Source: Triplophysa rosa
Taxonomy: Eukaryota > Chordata > Actinopteri > Cypriniformes > Nemacheilidae
Direction of reading: 5' to 3'
Assembly: GCF_024868665.1 (NCBI RefSeq)
Contig: NC_079891.1
Coordinates: 36,212,773 to 36,276,772 of the forward strand
DNA: 64,000 nt
The notes under the pieces were generated by a model, which was given only the letters and a program-made list of their open reading frames with translations, was not told the origin of the DNA and ran no database searches. The translations under genes were made by a program, and so were the position numbers. Positions 23,501 through 35,164 of the stretch are shown piece after piece. Each line of letters opens with the position of its first letter. The stretch's first letter is position 1.

Positions 23501-26500
23501 ATAAGTTTATAGTCTGTGGGGTGACAGCACACGCACGCACGCACACACACACACACAGCGTGCCTGTACGTCACTCTGGGGTGTTATAAAGCAGATGAGA
23601 ACCAGAACAAGAAATGAAAGAGATTTACCCTCTCCTCTAGCTCAACAAATTCTAACCTCAGTCTATCTCATTGCTCTTGGACGAGGTACGCCTTCAAAAG
23701 CAAGAGGATGAGAAGTTACCACAGAAAAACAAAGGAAAGAATCCACAACACCACCTCACATACAACAATACCCTGGCTATGTATAGAATTATACTTTTAT
23801 GAACTTTTATGAATATCAATTCATAAAAGAAAACAGTGAGACCAATGATGTGTGCTCAGGAACCATTTCATGATGATGATGATGATGATGATGTGAATCA
23901 GTACAGACTCGTGATGGTTAGTGAAGATGTAGAACAGACACACAGTGAGTGAGTGAGCAGATCAACACCTGCATGTCGAGTTCATGACAGCGCTGAGCGA
24001 CTTCTTCTTTAGTGGATAAAGCGTCATTCAGATCCTCTGCCGTCTTCTTCAACTGAACAAACAAACAGAAAGACTCTTTACAGACATCTGATGCTGACAA
24101 TAACATCACACCATCCAGTGATAGAGCCTCACCTGTCTCTCCAGAACTATGTAAGAGTCACTGCCTGCGGACACGGGCGTCTCTTTACTCATCAGCTGCG
24201 TGTGTGTGTGGGTAACAGAGAATACACATTCATGACAGAAATCATCACAGTCACACAACAGAGAGAGAGAGAGAGAGATGAGCTGCTGACCTCCTGGATG
24301 GCCGTCATGACAACGTGCTGGACGGATTCCTCCATCATCATTATGGTCTGGATATATTCTAAAACACACACACACAGATTTCTGGAATAAACAAACCTTC
24401 TTTCATACAGAAGGTCATAAAGCTTCACAGGAAGATGTATCATCAATAGGCATGGGCCGAATACCGATGCCAAGGTATACCACGGTTTAAAAACCACTAA
24501 AAGTTTCTGTTATACCGTTCCAAAGGTATGAGATGTTTTGTGCAGGAATCCATCAGGTTCTGTGCTATTTTGTTTATGCTTAATTAGTTGTTTGCTCATC
24601 TTCATTTAATTTATTTATGTATATGTATGGATGACTGGAAATGCATTCAAAAGAAGACTACAAAGGGGTGCCCTGCTTTCAAAATGTTGGGGAAGCACTG
24701 ATTTAACCTGACATACTGCTCATGTTTACTACTGTTCCAAAGATTTTGTGTTGCTTAAAAATCAAATCTATTGTGTTCAATGTTTTTTACTCACACATTT
24801 AAAATAACACATTTTAAAGCTGCAACCGCAATACCACGAAAAAGCGGAATAGTTTGGCTTAAGGTTACCATACCGACAAAATCTCATACCGGCCCATGCC
24901 TAATCATCCATGAAAACAGATTCAACCGTTAATGTTTATTAGTCTTTGAACGACCATAGTTCATACTGATTGATTTATTAGAGGAACAATGTTTTCCTAA
25001 ATAAGCTCAAAATATAAAAGCTTTTCTCTCCACGTGACTGGAGTCTTTTGAAAAGCTGTTTATGACCCTAACCTAACTCCATTCTACTAAATGACTGAAA
25101 GCTTACGTCAAGCAAGGTTAACATGTAATAACCCTGTTTTTACATCAAGGTGAACCCACACAGACAGTGACTTACCCTGTTTCTGTTCACAGTTCACCGC
25201 ACAGCCTAAAATGAGCTGCAACATCCGACCCAGTTCAGCGGGATCTGAGTGTTCTCCAATGAGACTGACGTCTGGAAGAGTGAAGTCATTCATCTGCTGA
25301 CCCAACACCTGCAGTGTCCACCAATCACACATTAACTCCTCCAATGATTTCTGGCTAATACATAACAGTATCGAACCGGAGCACATGTCTCACCTCATGG
25401 TTGTAATCCAGAATACCTTTCAGTATTTTCTTTAAATTGCTGACCTGAATAAAAGACGCCGGTGTAAGCGTGAAATGTAATAAAGACTGGAACATGCCTT
25501 TGTGACAATCATTATAAGGAAAAGTGATTTTCAGAATGGATCTATACCTTTAACCTCCAGTTGTCCCCAACATCAGCTTTAATTCGAGCGATCCAAGCGT
25601 CAGTGAAGTACATAGCATCACTGAGACACACAAAACACACAACAACAGTGCTAAACCACAACACCGTAACTATAAATCACACCTTTTTTAGAAATCATAA
25701 ACAGATCAGTGTTTCAAACCATCGTCTTATCTTACCCTAATGCACAACAGTAAGCTTATAATAATAATGATTTATAATTTCTGTTAATAGAATTAAATAA
25801 TTTGAGTTTGCAGCAGTTCCTGTTTGCGTAATGATGTCACGACCATGAAGAGAAAGGAGAGGAAACAGCTAGTTTAACACGTGTGTGAATGCGGTTTATA
25901 CAACAGTCATTCAGAATTGAAATTGTGTGACTTCTTACTGTCACAGTGATGTACAATGATTGATAAATCCACTCACAAACCCAACCTACACAATCAGATT
26001 CATCCGCACAGTGCAGCAGTGCCGTACACAAACCCACGAAGACTGTTTTGTGTTTCAACAGAGATGTAGATAAAGAAGCAAAACCTCCACACTACAGCTT
26101 TAGGACATTTCCAATCATTGAATGGACAACGAATGTACATCATTAAAGTGAACCATCATCGCGCGCACAAAACTCACACTTTCTGTAGAACTTGTGCCAT
26201 GGCCATTCCACTGGTCAGATCATCTACTGATGAACATGGAGCCTCCACACCAAACGTCTGAATCTGTAACACAAACAAACACATGTGTCCCATCAGCTAG
26301 GGTTAAGTGTGTGTGTGTAATGAGCAGATTTTCAATTACGTCAAAACAATGAAGAGAAAGACACTACGTTTGTTGCGATGAAAGAACGTCTCTATCATTT
26401 TTTTTAGATTTTAGATTCAATTTATTGTCATTGCACATGTACAAGTACAAGGCAACGAAATGTGACCTCTGCATTTAACCCATCCAGAGAGTAGTGAACA

Positions 26501-29500
26501 CACGTACACCCGGAGCAGTGGGCAGCTATCACTGCAGCGCCCGGGGATACAAATATAAATCATGTGACCACATCAGATTTATATTTTTCCTTTAAATGAT
26601 GTTCAGAGGGAAAATGCTGCAGTTGTTATGGAGTCATCAGATAGCTTTACTGTTTATGTAACATAGCCAAAGCAAAGCAGCTTACAAATATAAAACATAA
26701 ATATATCCACGTAACAATAAGGTTACTAGGGAAATATTAATCATGGGAAAAAGGATTACACTGAAGGTGGAAAAAGACAATACAACCAAATTAAACAATA
26801 CATAAACGCAACAGAATAAAAAAGCAAGCCTAAATGTATTATTCAAAAACAAATATGACCACACTAATGAAACAAAACTGTGTGTTGTTGCGTGTATTTA
26901 TGTAAACAGTAAACAGCCAGCTGTTATGTTCCACAAGAGCCATCGGCCTGACTTAAAGTGAGCACGCATGGCCAACACATGTGAGGAAATCTAAAGACAA
27001 CATCGAAAGACTTTTCTCGCTCTTATAAAGAAAAGCAACATGATGTCAGGACACATTTGAGTTGACAGTATATCAGTAAACAGATCACACATAATAATAA
27101 CAGATCATCTGTTCTTCACTCTTTATTCCATCAAAATACACCTGCGCTGCGTGTAGTCCTCGCTCTTCTTCAACTTCTAGTCTCAAATTTCTAGTAAATA
27201 GGAAGATCTGGAAGTTTAAATCTAGGGATGCACCGATACCATTTTTTAAAGACCGAGTACCGATACCTATAACCGATGCCTGTATAATGTACAATAATGT
27301 TAATAAACCAGTATCTTACTGGTACTTTTTTTTTCTTTTGTTTTTAGGTCTACTGAAATTTAAGTACTATTTTTAAATCAAGTTCATTTTTTTATGATAA
27401 GTAGCACAATTTTACTAGCTCATTTACTTCAGTTTGCTAAAGGAAACAATATACTCTGTGGTTGAATTATAAAAAATTCAAGGGGGGTGGTGTGGTAAAA
27501 TGTGAGTGTATTATAACTTGTTCAAGTCAACCGGACTTTTATTTTGACCGTCGCTGCAAATGGTGTTTGTTATGTGTTTGTGTCCTCGTGCAGTGAAACG
27601 CTGGCGCTGAAAGCTCCACAAGCGTTCAGTACCCGCAACCGCACCACTCTTTCACACACGGTAACGCAAAACAAGCAGAATACATATTTAAACAGTATCT
27701 GAATATTTCGTTAACTGTTACGTTAGCTGTTCAGCGCTAATTTCTTGTTATGAAATAATACATTTGCCAGATTCCATGCCATTCCGTGTTGTACAGCAAA
27801 TTCTGCTTTTATGCCTGGATTCCTCTATTCCGTCTGCGTTTTCCACATTGCGCAAATCATAGGGCTCCATGTATGTCACGTGAGGTATCGGTCTTTGGTA
27901 TCGGTGTGTCATTACGAGTACATGAGCTTGGTATCGGGCCGATACTGGTATCGTGCATCCCTATTTAAATCCCAGTGAAAACTCCGCACATGAGCTCACA
28001 ACGAGCACAGATCTCAGAGCAGTAAATACAGGAGTGACAGGAAGCCACACCCACAGACATCTTTCATTACAGATCAACCCCAGGAACTTCTTTACATGAC
28101 ATCAGGTCAGAAGAGAAACTCTCACAGCACATATGTGTGGAATGTAAGACGTCAGCGTGTGTGTTTGGGTGTGAGAGACTGCTGCTAGTTTTCCTGGATA
28201 ATAAATATGCACAATAGTTTGTCAAGCATAAGACACTGATCAGATCTCACACTTTCCTTATTCAGCACTTTAAAGCACGTAGATGACTAATAACCCAATG
28301 AGATAATCAGCTCGGGTCAGTCACGTGACGTCCACGATGACTGCATCACGAACACTGGGAGCACAGAACATAGTAAATCACTGCTGTTACAGCTTCACGT
28401 CAGTGACGTATGCCGTTTCAGAAAAGTGTTAACAACACAGATCAACAGCATATCACTGCAGCCCTCCCTTGTTTTGTCCAATCACAAGAGAGTCTGTGGC
28501 GTTACCCAGAGGCATGGAGGCGGCGGACGGTCAACACCAACACTCAATCTTCACTTTATGACTGACAGAAGTTAGGAGTGGATGTCAAGTCGCATACTGC
28601 TGTGACACTGTTCCTGTGTACTTCCTCCTCCTCAAAGGGTCACTGCTGCAATCGGCCGGATGATGATGATGTGCAGTCACATGTTCTCAGATATAAACAC
28701 TGGCTATTACAGCCAGTGACAAGAACTGACCTCAGGACACATCAGGTTCCGAACACCACAACACAACACACTTACCACAGCATCACTGTTTCCTCAAAGA
28801 CAGTTACATGAGTGACCAGCACAGACCCACAAACCCAAAGCATATGAGAACACGCATCACTGTAGAGATCATAAACACATGGAACGTGAAGAGACAATGA
28901 AGTGATCAATAGCATCCATATATCAGTGTGCACAGATCAACTGATCCGAAATCAGTTTCACTTCAACAGCACTGTGTGTTTGAGGAAAAGTTTTTATCAC
29001 AATCTTACGGTGATGAATCTGCCTACAGAAAGGAGGTTGCTCAGCTGGCTGCCTGGTGTAGTCAAAACAACCTAGAGCTGAATGCATTCAAGACAGTGGA
29101 GATGATAGTGGATTTCAGAAGGAACCCTCCATCACTTCCTCCCCTCACCATCCTGGACAGCACTGTGGATACTGTGGAGTCATTCAGGTTCCTGGGCTCC
29201 ACCATCTCTCAGGACCTGAAGTGGGAGTCCCACATAGACTCCATTGTAAAGAAGGCCCAGCAGAGGTTATACTTCCTCCGTCAATTGAGGAAGTTCAACC
29301 TACCACAGGAGCTACTGACCCAGTTCTACTCAGTGGTCATCGAATCTGTTCTGTGCACTTCAATTACTGTTTGGTATGGCTCGGCCACCAAATCAGACCT
29401 ACGAAGACTACAACGGACAGTTCGTAGTGCTGAGAAAATTATTGGTGCTCCTCTGCCCACACTTCAGGACCTGTACGATTCCAGAGTGAAAAACAGGGCA

Positions 29501-30527
29501 AGAAAAATCATCATTGACTCCACACACCCAGCACACAAACTCTTTGATCTGCTGCCCTCTGGCCGGCGCTTTAGAGCACCAAACACCAGGACTTCCAGAC
29601 ACAGAAGCAGCTTCTTCCCCCAGGCAATCTCCCTCCTAAACAGATAACTGCTCCTTAAGAGCAATATTCCACTTCCACTACTCCTATAGTGTGCACTATA
29701 GTGCCTTATTATATCTACATCTTATGTATACATGTATATAACACTACCTCTACTTACTACATTATCCATTTGCACAAGTGTACATACAATCTGTTAATAT
29801 GTTTATTCTACTATATACTACCCTGTACAATGTCTCTTATATGTTATTATCCCCCATTTTCTGTAAAATAGTCTTTATTTTATATATGCACAATTTAGAA
29901 TCTTTTAGACTGTAAATCGTATTATATTGTATTGTCATTGTGTTGAATGTCTGTACTAGAAGCTTCCAACACCAAAGAAAATTCCTTGTGTGTGCAAGCA
30001 CACTTGGCAATAAAGCTCTTCTGATTCTGATTCTGATTACTTCACTTCAATACTTTGAAGTATTTAGCAGACGCGACTTACAAAAACAAGTTGAATTGAA
30101 TGTTATTCATATTGGCTTACACAGACTGATTCCACAAAACTATGTTTTTATAAAACGTACAGTGAGTGAACCTATCAGATGACAATAAGGTTACTTCCGG
30201 TGATGTTTACAGTGTTCTTCACGGACTTGCGTGACGTTACCATGCCGCTGACAAGCTACTCGGAGTATTTTGTAGAACAGCATGCCATTACATGTGTTTT
30301 GTAAATGCATGTTTATAAAATGCAGGCAAAGCAAAACACACACGACACGTCATTTCTAACGCCGATTTTACATGATTTAATGTGACTTACTCAAGTTAAG
30401 TTAACCCATAACTAAAACAAAGAGTTTAACAGGCCGTTCATCCCGAATAATACAGATGATAAAACATGTAACTCACCCATGTCAAGAGACTTTCACACAC
30501 TTCAACTCGACCCAGAGTTTCGCTCAT
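17027..30527 (-). CDS. hook3: HOOK3 dynein-dynactin adaptor, 22 coding exons
   Basis: Links cargo to the minus-end motor cytoplasmic dynein with dynactin. Exons, 5' to 3': 30527-30477, 26263-26178, 25620-25548, 25444-25394, 25308-25176, 24358-24291, 24195-24133, 24052-23969, 22968-22805, 21392-21252, 21168-20967, 20355-20245, 20128-20044, 19829-19760, 19203-19063, 18985-18898, 18141-18107, 18017-17935, 17850-17750, 17676-17572, 17427-17356, 17167-17027. All phases agree and give 715 residues, close to human HOOK3 (718). Residues 1-160 are the Hook domain (CESLLTW, VGDNWRLK, LGQQMNDFTLPDVSLIGEHS). The helix VQHVVMTAIQE keeps the Gln and Ile equivalent to human Q147 and I154, which bind dynein light intermediate chain. 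Residues ~165-550 are coiled coil. The C-terminus holds KKYLEKAKSVIRTLDPKQNQ and the conserved ending SFLARQRQATS...GHVQPTAAR. Similarity is higher to HOOK3 than to HOOK1 or HOOK2 as I remember them. No frame break is seen. Confidence 0.96.
17428..17571 (-). repeat. Intron 20 of hook3 built of CA and GT runs
   Basis: This 144-nt intron consists largely of a CACG/CA run (17432-17500) and a GT run (17526-17549) separated by about 25 nt. In the transcript the two runs are complementary and could form a hairpin bringing the splice sites together. Confidence 0.85.
18658..18724. repeat. CA/CGCA microsatellite in hook3 intron
   Basis: Compound CA, CGCA and CGCG repeat between exons 16 and 17. Confidence 0.85.
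20564..20861. mobile_element. Short hAT-type MITE in hook3 intron
   Basis: 298 bp between perfect 8-bp duplications CCCTTTAT (20556-20563 and 20862-20869). The left end is TAGGGATGTGCCCGAATG. The right end, read inward, is CGGGGATGAGC, a partly decayed inverted repeat. The interior is rich in ATTCGAATATTCG-type words. It lies between exons 11 and 12. Confidence 0.75.
21736..22667. mobile_element. TIR DNA transposon in hook3 intron 9
   Basis: About 930 bp with inverted ends TACCGCTTTTCCACCGGGGC and GCCCCGGTGGAAAAGCGGTA. Further similarity near the ends includes ACCGGGCC/GAGCCGGTTC words. No coding frame survives. The target duplication is unclear; TA at each end is possible. Superfamily not assigned. 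Confidence 0.8.
22994..23266 (+). mobile_element. Microsatellite-flanked MITE, subfamily B, copy 2
   Basis: Same sequence as 2072-2346 in opposite orientation, including TATACTGTACAAACTGTATA and CCTAAAGATCATAGAACAC. It is preceded by CACGCA repeats and followed by (AC)n. It lies in the hook3 intron just upstream, in transcript terms, of exon 9, only about 25 bp from that acceptor. Confidence 0.85.
23281..23590. other. Unassigned intronic sequence
   Basis: Non-repetitive sequence in hook3 intron 8 with a 97-codon open stretch on the minus strand. I recognise no domain and no splice sites make it a convincing exon. It ends at an ACGC/CA microsatellite (23530-23560). Confidence 0.35.
23877..23894. 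repeat. (GAT)n microsatellite
   Basis: Six or seven GAT units in hook3 intron 8. Confidence 0.8.
24447..24902. mobile_element. hAT-type MITE in hook3 intron 5
   Basis: 456 bp with inverted ends TAGGCATGGGCCGAATACC and TACCGGCCCATGCCTA. It is flanked by ATCATCAA (24439-24446) and ATCATCCA (24903-24910), an 8-bp duplication with one mismatch. Non-coding. Confidence 0.85.
26400..26548. repeat. Teleost interspersed repeat fragment
   Basis: Contains the words ATTGTCATTGCACATGTAC, AAGGCAACGAAATG, CCCGGAGCAGTGGGCAGC and TATCACTGCAGCGCCCGGGG, which I recall as a common dispersed repeat in fish genomes. It lies in hook3 intron 1 and starts with a T-rich run, suggesting a retroposon in reverse orientation. 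Confidence 0.6.
27223..27963. mobile_element. Non-autonomous hAT transposon in hook3 intron 1
   Basis: 741 bp with inverted ends TAGGGATGCACCGATACC and GGTATCGTGCATCCCTA and a perfect 8-bp duplication TTTAAATC (27215-27222 and 27964-27971). The interior is non-coding. Ends of this type, TAGGGATG with CCGATA words, are frequent in fish hAT elements. Confidence 0.92.
28985..30038 (+). mobile_element. CR1/L2/Rex1-like LINE, 5'-truncated
   Basis: Coding remnant followed by a 3' UTR ending in a TTCTGATTCTGATT tandem tail (30017-30038), a typical 3' terminus for this LINE group. It lies in hook3 intron 1, antisense to hook3. A short TTTAGCAGACGCGACTTACA, an L2-type tail word, follows at 30063. Confidence 0.8.
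28990..29647 (+). pseudogene. LINE polymerase C-terminal fragment
   Basis: About 215 residues open to a stop at 29645. Blocks typical of the thumb and C-terminus of non-LTR polymerases are seen: LAAWCSQNNLELNAFKTVEM, VDFRRNPP, FRFLGSTISQDLKWESHID, KKAQQRLYFLRQLRKF, SVLCTSITVWYGSA and DSRVKNRARKII. The YxDD catalytic block and the endonuclease are missing, so it cannot act alone. It is a clade distinct from the L2 fragment at 6500-7180. Confidence 0.85.
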
Positions 30528-31227
30528 ATTCAGATTCGGATTGAATTCGGACTTATACGTCGCTGTTTGTTTGTTTGATCGCCGGATGTTAATAAATCAA
30601 GTAAGAACGGTGTTCAACTGAGATCCCGCCGCTCACAGCCCGATTAATGTTCAGTTGTATGTGGAATCTTGTCGAACTCAAGCGGTGAAATAATAAATAA
30701 ATCGGCAGTTACTAACAAACATTCACCGGTTTCACACTGAGGTGATTTTTTCAGACACAAAGGGTCCTTCAGCTGCCACCCTGCAGTATGAGGACAGCTA
30801 AAGCCCGACATAAATTCATCAGAACAGCTAACGGCTGACGACAAACCCCACAGTAGGAGCACGTTTAACGTTACGCGAATGATGGATTTCATAAAATGGA
30901 GAAGTGATGTTTTAAGATATAAAACACTACTGTAAACCAAAATGTGACAGGCAGTGAAACGGACGGCGGTTGGGGCAGGTGACGTCAGAAACAATGCGGA
31001 AGTGATTCACTCACACAACACACAAGCACACAGCACAGGATAGATTTCTGTCCAAAAGTGCACTTGAGGCCTGAAACTGCGGCGGGGTTCTTATGTAAGT
31101 GATTAAAGAGGGCAGGATACGAATCTGTGAGCTGAGTCGGGATCAGTTCTGCGAACGTAAAGTCATTCTTGTAATGAATTGTTATGTGTGTTGTGGCACT
31201 CAGAGGTGGTGGATATGAGCAGGTGTC
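30528..31227. promoter_or_regulatory. Bidirectional hook3-rnf170 promoter region
   Basis: Divergent start codons are 700 bp apart. A perfect palindromic CRE, TGACGTCA, lies at 30980-30987 and an ETS-type GCGGAAGTG at 30996-31004. A 5' UTR intron of rnf170 is possible, with donor ATGTAAGTG near 31094 and acceptor CACTCAG ending at 31201. No TATA box is evident. CRE plus ETS is typical of TATA-less housekeeping promoters; shared use by both genes is inference. Confidence 0.65.
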
Positions 31228-33755
31228 ATGGACGGAAACGAGTGTTTGGACGCCAATCGTTTGGTTGCAGATGAAGGCTCTCTTATTGAAGGTGTGAGTG
31301 ACCCCGTCCTGCTGGTTCTGGTGTTGAGCGTGACGTTTCTCGCTGGGCTGGTGACGTTGCTGTGCAGGTGAGAGAGACCCAGCTTACAAAACCTGCGACA
31401 TTACACTATAGTATCAAATGAATCATTCACCGTCAACTGAAAGTTCTGTGAGCGTGTTTTTCCAAATCTGAACGACTTGTTCCTCATTAAACACAAAAGG
31501 GGACATTTCTCTCCTTTCTCTCCTCTGGGTTCAATTCCCAGAGGACTGATGAAAATGTCTACTTTGCATGGCAAATGGCTAGATGTAAACGTGTGGTCCG
31601 GTGTATGTGTCAGGAATGAGCAGCAGAGGATTCATCCGGAGAATCAGGAACATGTGCGTGTGGTGAGAGAGCAGCTTCAAACCGAGCAGGTACAGTAATG
31701 AACACGGACTGAGATGTTAATGTTGATTTGGAGCACCTGTGGCTCTATCATCCTGATGTTAGCGCTCCTGGTCACTGTGTGTGTGCGTGTGTGGTGAGCA
31801 CATGCGCCTGGTTATTCTCCTCCTCTACTGTAGGTCTCGGCTTCAGAGTCCAGACATCAGTACTACTCGGACATGTCGTGTCCCGTGTGTCTGCAGCAGG
31901 CCGTTCTGCCCGTGGAGACTAACTGCGGCCATCTGTTCTGCGGTGAGGAGTGTACAGTACATTCTTAGATTGCTCCGTTTACACTCTGATTGTATCTGAG
32001 CATTGATTTGATTGTTCCTTTAACGGAAGGTCCGTGCATCGTGGCGTACTGGCGTTATGGAACCTGGCTGGGTGCGATCAACTGCCCCATTTGCAGGCAA
32101 ATGGTAAAGCAAGCGTGTGCTGTGTGCTGATGGCTGTGGTCAGTGAGGAGAAGAAGAAGAAGCAGTTTTATTTATATAGCGTCTTTCCATAGCTCACGGT
32201 CGCTTCACATAGTGCTATACATACATTTGCACATCCACATCCACATTACAAACACGTAAGGCCACATATAGCCACCTTATCCAAAATACATATTGAAAAG
32301 ATACGTTTTTAGCTGTGTCTTGAAGGTAGGCAAGGGTGATATATTACGAAGTGTAAGGGGTAGCGAATTCCATAATTTAGGAGCATTAACACTAAATGAC
32401 CTACAGTGGACAGCCGAAAACGAGGAATGGACAAAAGACCAAGCTCAGATGATCTGAGGGTCCGGGCAGGAGAGTAGGAGCAGAGTAGATCAGAGAGATA
32501 TGGAGGCGCAAGACCATTTAATGCCTCTAGTGAGGTGTTCTGAACGTGACCTGACGCATGTTAACTGTCGATCAGGTGACCCTGCTCTTCCCGCTTTTCC
32601 ATGACACCAGCGGCAGCGCTCGGACACAAGACGGACAGGTGGAAGCAGCTCAGATTGTCAATGACATCAATGATTACAACCGCAGGTTCTCTGGACAACC
32701 CCGCTCGGTGAGTCACTTTCCTGTGCATATTGTATAAATGTCGTTTTCTTTTTCATTGCGGTTTTGCTCCGTGTATTTATATTTTTGGCTTGTGTGTTTT
32801 TTGTGAAAAGACATCAAATGATCCTGTAGTCACAGTGCAGCCCCACACAAAGCCACTGCTTTCCCAGCTAACGCCAACAGATGTTCTGCTAACATTCCTA
32901 TTATGTTATGAAAGCATTTTTCTGAATGTTATGAAATGTTTCGCCAACAATGCAAGACACATTTTATAACATGCACGGTGTTGATCAAATGAAGTTTAGT
33001 GAACTTGGGAGCAGCGTGGTCATGTAACCCAACCAATCAGCTCGAAGAGGTCTGTACAGTATACTGGATGATATAGACCACTTCAGAAAACGTAAGCAAC
33101 CCGCTGGTCCAGAAGAACTTCCTGTTTCAGTTTTAACACTACACAAACATTTGAACTTTATATCTTTAAGATGTAGTAATAAAAGAAATAAAAATGAACC
33201 CGTAAGTGCTTCAGGTGTTTACATCGGGCAAAGTGGTCTACAGAGGTCTTGTGACAGTTTACGGCACACCATCGCCTCACTCTCTGCTGGTGTCTATTCA
33301 TCTATTTGATCTATGAATGTGTTTTGAGAATGTGCACGATTATTCATCAAGATTCTTGTCTGTTGTCCTGGAGGAGAAGGAGAACATTTCGGATGAGCGA
33401 GCGTGTTGAAGACCTCCAGGCAAACAGACTGGACGGCAGTTGATGAGCTTTATGATTATTTCATGTGTTTGTGTGATGGCTGTAGCTTGTGGACCGCCTG
33501 CGAGATGTGCCCACGCTGCTCCGGCACGCTTTCAGAGAGATGTTCTCCGTGGGCGGCCTCTTCTGGATGTTTCGCATTAGGATTCTGCTGTGTCTGGTGG
33601 GAGCGCTGACTTACCTGGTGTCTCCGCTGGACTTTATCCCTGAAGGTGTGGTCGGCCTGCTGGGCTTCATGGACGATTTCTTTGTCATTCTGCTCCTCTT
33701 CATTTACATCTCCATCATGTATCGTGAGGTGGTGACCCAGAGACTGGCCGGATGA
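31228..33755 (+). CDS. rnf170: RNF170 E3 ubiquitin ligase, 6 coding exons
   Basis: An endoplasmic-reticulum ubiquitin ligase known in mammals to target activated IP3 receptors for degradation. Exons: 31228-31367, 31614-31689, 31834-31942, 32030-32103, 32576-32707, 33486-33755. All phases agree and all introns are GT-AG, giving 266 residues (human about 258). Residues 25-46 form a membrane segment ([20 protein letters not shown]). The C3HC4 RING spans exons 3-4: CPVC, then CGHLFCGPC, then CPICRQ. Two C-terminal membrane segments follow ([20 protein letters not shown] and [15 protein letters not shown]) within a DUF1232-like region, [20 protein letters not shown]. The protein ends TQRLAG. Start chosen at MDGNECL, the first ATG in frame ahead of the membrane segment. 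The head-to-head pairing with hook3 matches human 8p11. Confidence 0.96.
32137..32560 (-). mobile_element. LINE 3' fragment in rnf170 intron 4
   Basis: On the minus strand it encodes [20 protein letters not shown] and [11 protein letters not shown], the extreme C-terminus of an L2/CR1-type polymerase. This is followed by a GCACTATGTGAAGCGACC-like tail and a TATATAAATAAAACTGCTTC terminal repeat. It is antisense to rnf170. No catalytic part is left. Confidence 0.75.
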
Positions 33756-33875
33756 GCCTTCATTCAGCTTAAAGTCTTGTGCTTCTGTTATTCACTTGTG
33801 TTTGGTCAAATCTCCACTTTCTCTTGTTTTCCACCACGTTCGCCCTTGAAAGTAACCTTCAAAGCGAAATAAGAC

Positions 33876-33881
33876 AATAAA
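33876..33881 (+). terminator. rnf170: rnf170 polyadenylation signal
   Basis: AATAAA 121 bases after the rnf170 stop codon, the first canonical signal downstream. A short 3' UTR is inferred. Confidence 0.7.
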
Positions 33882-33988
33882 AGTGGTTTCGCTTAAACAT
33901 GTATTGAGAACCTTTTTTCAAATAAGTTTAAAGAATGGGTTTCATTTTCTTATGGTTTGTCTGTGTGTTGTATTCATCAATGAGACTC

Positions 33989-34320
33989 GTTGGGCCTGTT
34001 TCCCGGGCAGGGCCCAGTTGCAAAAACTTAGTCTCACTTACAAGCAATTATTTAGGGCTAATCAGTCTTACTTTTCATATTTAAATTAGCCCAATCTAAG
34101 AGGTTATGACCAGTCTTGAAGAAGAAAAAAAAGATGACTAACTTCTAAGACTAGTCTGAGCAGTTTATGCAACCAGCCGCAGGGCTTAAATCTAGTCCAA
34201 GACTCAAACTGAAAACAACACATCTTCAAATACACCAGTGCCATTGTTTTGTGTTTTTTTTTGGTAAGGCATGTTTGTAAAAATGACCTCATAAGAAACG
34301 TCTGAGAAACCGGCCCGTGG
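33989..34320. mobile_element. MITE with GGGCCKGTTTCYC ends
   Basis: The left end is GGGCCTGTTTCCCGG. The right end, read inward, is GGGCCGGTTTCTCAG. About 330 bp and non-coding. The target duplication is not clear. The end sequences resemble PIF/Harbinger-type MITEs, but that assignment is weak. Confidence 0.6.
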
Positions 34321-35160
34321 AGTTTCATTATAAATATAAATCAAACTCTGTTAGCCAATGAGATATGAAAACATACGTGACACATTTATTTATCTTGTTA
34401 TATTTACACATTTGTACCAGAAACAACAGAAGAACGGCAGTTGTGTGACTCTTGATTCATGGAAACTTTGTTGTGTATTTATTAAAAGAACTGATCATGT
34501 TTGATACACAACACAGTGGTTTGCTGGTGTTAAAGTGTCCGATCTTTATACTGCCTTTACATCAGAGAGATCTTTTCACCTGAGCGAGCTGAAATAACTG
34601 CCTTAATATAATAAAGTCAGACATGTTTGCAGTTTTTTATCTTTTCTCTGATGGTGAATGTGATGATATCTGCATTAAAGAGAGAATAAAGCACACAAAA
34701 TGATTGAATGTAATATTTCACATTCAGCTCAATGTGAAAAACAAAAGCATAAATAAATACACATTTGCTGTACGCGCGTGAGTTTTAACATGTTTATAAA
34801 ACAAGCAAAATAATCATTTCATTGAAGTTTATCTGCACTTTATCTCTTCATTTATTAGAATACTTGATTTCATTTCGGCTCTTTAAGGGTTTTTATAGCA
34901 GACGGTAGGAGAGTAGAGGAACATTTATTGTGTTGAACAGTTTCCCATATCTTCATTTCGAAGAGAAATCAAAATCATCTTTTCTAAAAGAGAATCGTTG
35001 TTGTTGTCATTAAAGATGATCTTTTTAGCGTACAGTTGCTTGTGTGAGGTTTATTATGGCACCTCATCTTCTTCTGATAGAATCTCATCTCATTCTTGCC
35101 GTTTACTTGTTTGATTGAATGAAATCACTTCTATTCTAGTGTCTGTTGATCTGATCTCTT
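34321..35160. other. No recognised feature
   Basis: AT-rich intergenic DNA after rnf170. No exon or repeat recognised. Confidence 0.4.
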
Positions 35161-35164
35161 CACA

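Noticed and set aside
23281..23574. 97-codon minus-strand frame in hook3 intron 8 as an extra exon
   Set aside because: Exons 8 and 9 already join in phase as in HOOK3, and no domain is seen.
30644..30994. 116-codon minus-strand frame upstream of the hook3 start
   Set aside because: Falls in the bidirectional promoter, with no domain or splice support.
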